16,014 nt of DNA from Treponema sp. Its GTDB lineage: Bacteria; Spirochaetota; Spirochaetia; Treponematales; Breznakiellaceae. The position numbers and the translations under genes are program-made. Shown piece after piece: positions 13,842 to 16,014 of this stretch (the stretch's first letter is position 1; every line of letters starts with the position of its first letter). Below the pieces are notes generated by a model. It worked only from the letters and a program-made list of their open reading frames with translations. It had not been told where the DNA came from and did no database searches. The stretch covers positions 1-16,014 of the forward strand of contig JAIROB010000100.1 in the NCBI GenBank assembly GCA_031257695.1, given 5' to 3'.

Positions 13842-15347
13842 CTATGCTCCCGGAGTATTTTCCGGAGGAGGAGCGGCGTTTGCCTGGGCAGCCTTCATCA
13901 TCTGCTCCATGAGCCGTTTCTGGTTTTCCTGCATATAGAACTGGGCCTCAGAATCCTTGATCCGGTAGGCGAAAAGCGTGATTAAGATGCTAATCAACGT
14001 GGTCGGCACGGGGATCAGGAACATGAGCCTGACCATGAGCTCCGGGTTTGCCACCACGGGCGGATAGACGCTCTGGTCAAAGCCGATAAACCTATAGATG
14101 ATAGGCGTGATGGGGGTCGCCAGGAGCTGGCCTATGGTCATGGGCAGCATAGCCAGGGTCATGGCCGCGACGCGGATATCCTTGCCGGTTTTGTAGAGCT
14201 GCTCCTCCGCGGGGTTGAGGTACATATTGAAGCCGAAGGACATGGTGGCCATCATAATGATGGAGGACATGGCGTTGATAATTACGTAGACATAGATGCG
14301 CTGGTAGGCGAAGATCGCGTTAATCACCGCGGTAGCGCATAAGAAGGCGCTGGCCGCGATAGTGGTCCGCTTCATGCCAATCCTGCGGGCCAGGGGCGGC
14401 ATTATAAAGGCTCCTAGAAGCCCCGCGGCGGTGGTAATGGTGTTGCCTATAGACTGGTACCTGAGGTTTTCGTACCCCGGCGTTTTGGTAGCCGCGTAGA
14501 TAAAGTAGTATACCGCAAGGCCCATGCCTATCATGCCCATGGAGGAGATGATGTCCCGAACGGCGAACCAGACCAGGGTTTTGTTGGTAATGTAACCCTT
14601 GTACATTTCAAGGAAGCTCACATTGGTCATGGTGTTTTGCTTCCGGTTGGGATCGTAAACATCGTAGGGCTTCGACACACTAAACAGGTACAAAACGCCC
14701 AGCACGGCGAAGATACCGTACACGATGGCCAGGAAGCGGTAACCGTTTCCCACATCGACAAGGCTGCCGTCCTTCATGCCAAGCCAGAGGTTGTTAAAAT
14801 ACAGGGCCAGGAGGGGGGTAGAAAAGCTGGTGACGATGTTGATGGCATTGACGGCCTGCATATTCAGGGCGCTAAGTCCGAGACGGTTCCCCAAATTGGG
14901 GCCGCAGATCTTCATCATCATGCCGTTGTTGGCGGCCATGGAAAAGTTGGTAGGTATGCGGGCGATAATAAAGCCCAGGGCCACCAGGGCCACCTTTCCG
15001 GGGGTGTTGAGGGTGGGAATGAAGCACAGAACCGTTCCCACAAAGCTTGCCAAGCCGCATCCGATGAACCAGGACCGGTACTGGCCAATCTTGCTGTTGG
15101 ACTTCTGCACTATGGATGGGGCGATAAGGCCGAAGGGAAGGTTGATGAGCCCCGCAATGGCATTCAGGGTTGCCACCAGGGTCGGCGAAATGCCGAGGTA
15201 GTTTTGCATATACAAGGTAAGGTAGCCCATAGGGATAACCATAGCAAAAGCTCCGGCAATGCTGTTAAACACGTAGGCTACCCGTACTTTTATGGGCAGA
15301 TCCATCTTAGGGGCCGCCGGCGCGGCCGGCATAGACGCTGTACTCAT
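13842..15347 (-). CDS. GPH/MFS-type symporter (paralogue 2)
   Basis: A 501-residue, 12-helix transporter, collinear without gaps with the gene at 11827-13332. It has the same basic loop (KSNSKIGQYRSWFIG), the same hydrophilic tail and the same Ala/Pro-rich N-terminus. The ATG at 15347 has AAGGAGG 7 bases upstream. Substitutions are concentrated in the first 227 residues (about 37 of about 54), including helix-1 changes (ALGFSM to AGAFAM) that could alter substrate choice. Residues 228-310 are identical. The intergenic and leader sequences of the two genes differ, so each copy has its own promoter. This points to a tandem duplication followed by divergence of the N-terminal half, with homogenisation of the middle. 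Confidence 0.87.
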   Translation of the reverse strand: MSTASMPAAPAAPKMDLPIKVRVAYVFNSIAGAFAMVIPMGYLTLYMQNYLGISPTLVATLNAIAGLINLPFGLIAPSIVQKSNSKIGQYRSWFIGCGLASFVGTVLCFIPTLNTPGKVALVALGFIIARIPTNFSMAANNGMMMKICGPNLGNRLGLSALNMQAVNAINIVTSFSTPLLALYFNNLWLGMKDGSLVDVGNGYRFLAIVYGIFAVLGVLYLFSVSKPYDVYDPNRKQNTMTNVSFLEMYKGYITNKTLVWFAVRDIISSMGMIGMGLAVYYFIYAATKTPGYENLRYQSIGNTITTAAGLLGAFIMPPLARRIGMKRTTIAASAFLCATAVINAIFAYQRIYVYVIINAMSSIIMMATMSFGFNMYLNPAEEQLYKTGKDIRVAAMTLAMLPMTIGQLLATPITPIIYRFIGFDQSVYPPVVANPELMVRLMFLIPVPTTLISILITLFAYRIKDSEAQFYMQENQKRLMEQMMKAAQANAAPPPENTPGA

Positions 15348-15431
15348 AAATATCCTCCTTAAGCGATTTGTTTTTACCGCAGCGGGGTAGGGCGGAATGA
15401 TCGCGCTGCTGCCTCTGCCGGTGGTATAACC

Positions 15432-15460
15432 AGCATAGCACGGTAAATTTTACACGTCAA
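15432..15460 (-). promoter_or_regulatory. MFS2 promoter
   Basis: On the minus strand, TTGACG (15460-15455, 5/6), a 17-nt spacer, then TATGCT (15437-15432, 4/6). The start is predicted near 15425, leaving a leader of about 78 nt. The -35 hexamer, the AAATTT-containing spacer and the T(A/G)TGCTAT-like -10 context resemble the MFS1 promoter, while the leaders do not. Confidence 0.6.
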
Positions 15461-15498
15461 ATTTTTTTTCAGGATTCTTGCCGTGTCAGGTCCCCAAA

Positions 15499-15632
15499 AG
15501 GGGGAAGCCTCCCCCTCGGCTGGGGGTCCGGGGGTAGTCGTCAACCGCTGCCGCGGTCAATTGGAAACCCCCGGAGAGGGGGTAGCGGAAGACTTGCGAA
15601 GCAAGGCTGGAGCGAGGGGGAGGCTTCCCCCT
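15499..15632. repeat. 134-nt structured element with 20-bp perfect terminal inverted repeats
   Basis: The arms 15499-15518 and 15613-15632 are exact reverse complements, each itself able to fold (AGGGGG...CCCCCT). Inside are CCGGGGGT/ACCCCCGG (15528-15535/15567-15574), ACCGC/GCGGT (15544-15548/15553-15557) and CTTGC/GCAAG (15593-15597/15601-15605). There is no coding capacity. The nested architecture resembles a miniature inverted-repeat element or a structured RNA. It sits between the divergent MFS2 and HD genes. Confidence 0.7.
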
Positions 15633-15657
15633 CCTTGACTTGCCGGCGGCGGTTTTT

Positions 15658-15684
15658 AAAATGCGCCCGAATGCGGGGCATTTT
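15658..15684 (+). terminator. Hairpin with T-rich tail upstream of the HD gene
   Basis: AAAATGC-g-CCC (15658-15668, one bulged G) pairs with GGGGCATTTT (15675-15684), followed by the T-rich stretch CTTTTCCGTTCTTTTT. As a + strand terminator it would insulate the HD gene from transcripts of the repeat element. No + strand gene precedes it, so its role is uncertain. Confidence 0.4.
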
Positions 15685-15715
15685 CTTTTCCGTTCTTTTT
15701 CAGTACAATAACCCC

Positions 15716-16014
15716 ATGGCTCAAACTAGTACCATTACCCGGGACCAGGCCTGGGAGTTGTTTAAGAGGCACAATAAAGACCCCTTCCATATTCAGCACG
15801 CCCTTACCATGGAGGGGGTGCTGCGCTGGTACGCCGGGGACCTGGGATACGCCGCGGAGGAGGAGTTCTGGGGCATCGTGGGGCTGCTCCACGACATAGA
15901 CTTTGAGGAATACCCCGACCAGCACTGTATCAAAGCCCCGGAGCTGCTGCGGCAGGGCGGAGCGGGGGAGGACATTATCCACGGGGTGTGCAGCCACGGC
16001 TATGAACTGACCGT
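15716..16014 (+). CDS. HD-superfamily hydrolase (3' truncated)
   Basis: The first 99 residues of a predicted metal-dependent phosphohydrolase of the HD superfamily; the gene runs off the right edge. The N-terminus ITRDQAWELFKRHNKDPFHIQHAL supplies the first metal His (H28). The HD doublet is H59-D60 in GLLHDIDFE. The later VCSHGYEL matches the usual SHGY segment of the small COG2316-type HD hydrolases. Substrate is unknown. The ATG has no Shine-Dalgarno upstream (CAATAACCCC). A TACAAT hexamer at 15704-15709 would place the transcription start at about the A of the ATG, so the message may be leaderless. The gene is divergent from MFS2. Confidence 0.82.
   Translation, partial: MAQTSTITRDQAWELFKRHNKDPFHIQHALTMEGVLRWYAGDLGYAAEEEFWGIVGLLHDIDFEEYPDQHCIKAPELLRQGGAGEDIIHGVCSHGYELT

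Overview
The window is a GC-rich bacterial chromosome segment with tightly packed coding regions separated by intergenic gaps crowded with hairpins. No ribosomal or tRNA gene fixes the taxonomy. Gene content and the load of intergenic palindromes would fit a large-genome spirochaete such as a gut Treponema relative, but this is inference and is not tested here.

Layout. Positions 1-5976 (+) hold a peptide-importer operon yejA(partial)-yejB-yejE-yejF, with junctions that abut or overlap by 4 bases. It is followed after 2 bases by tag (3-methyladenine DNA glycosylase I). Everything from 15347 down to 6106 that encodes protein or a recognised riboswitch is on the minus strand. Reading in the direction of transcription, these are two tandem GPH/MFS transporter paralogues (MFS2 then MFS1, about 89% identical), a two-gene heterodimeric ABC exporter operon, a PHP-family histidinol-phosphatase-like gene, and a cobalamin riboswitch. 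A divergent + strand HD-domain hydrolase gene starts at 15716 and runs off the right edge.

The most notable feature is the cobalamin riboswitch at about 6363-6116 (minus). It has the conserved core boxes, a terminal B12 box and a closing P1 helix. It also has its own near-consensus promoter just downstream of the PHP gene, whose predicted start falls one base before P1. No gene lies downstream on that strand: only a U-tract, a perfect 19-bp hairpin and a second intrinsic terminator, then the convergent tag gene. It is therefore either an orphan riboswitch controlling a small RNA, or the relic of a lost B12-regulated gene.

A second candidate non-coding transcript (+, about 7321-7438) has a near-consensus promoter, an internal hairpin and a textbook terminator. 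The two MFS paralogues share an 83-residue block that is identical, and nearly identical in DNA, inside otherwise diverged sequence, which suggests gene conversion. The gap between them carries IS200/IS605-like hairpins with no transposase. Other gaps hold a 28-nt-arm inverted repeat (11544-11625) and a 20-bp perfect inverted repeat enclosing 94 nt (15499-15632).

Functionally the window is dominated by transport: peptide import, drug or lipid-type export, and sugar or organic-solute symport. No CRISPR array, rRNA, tRNA, intact transposase or prophage gene was seen.
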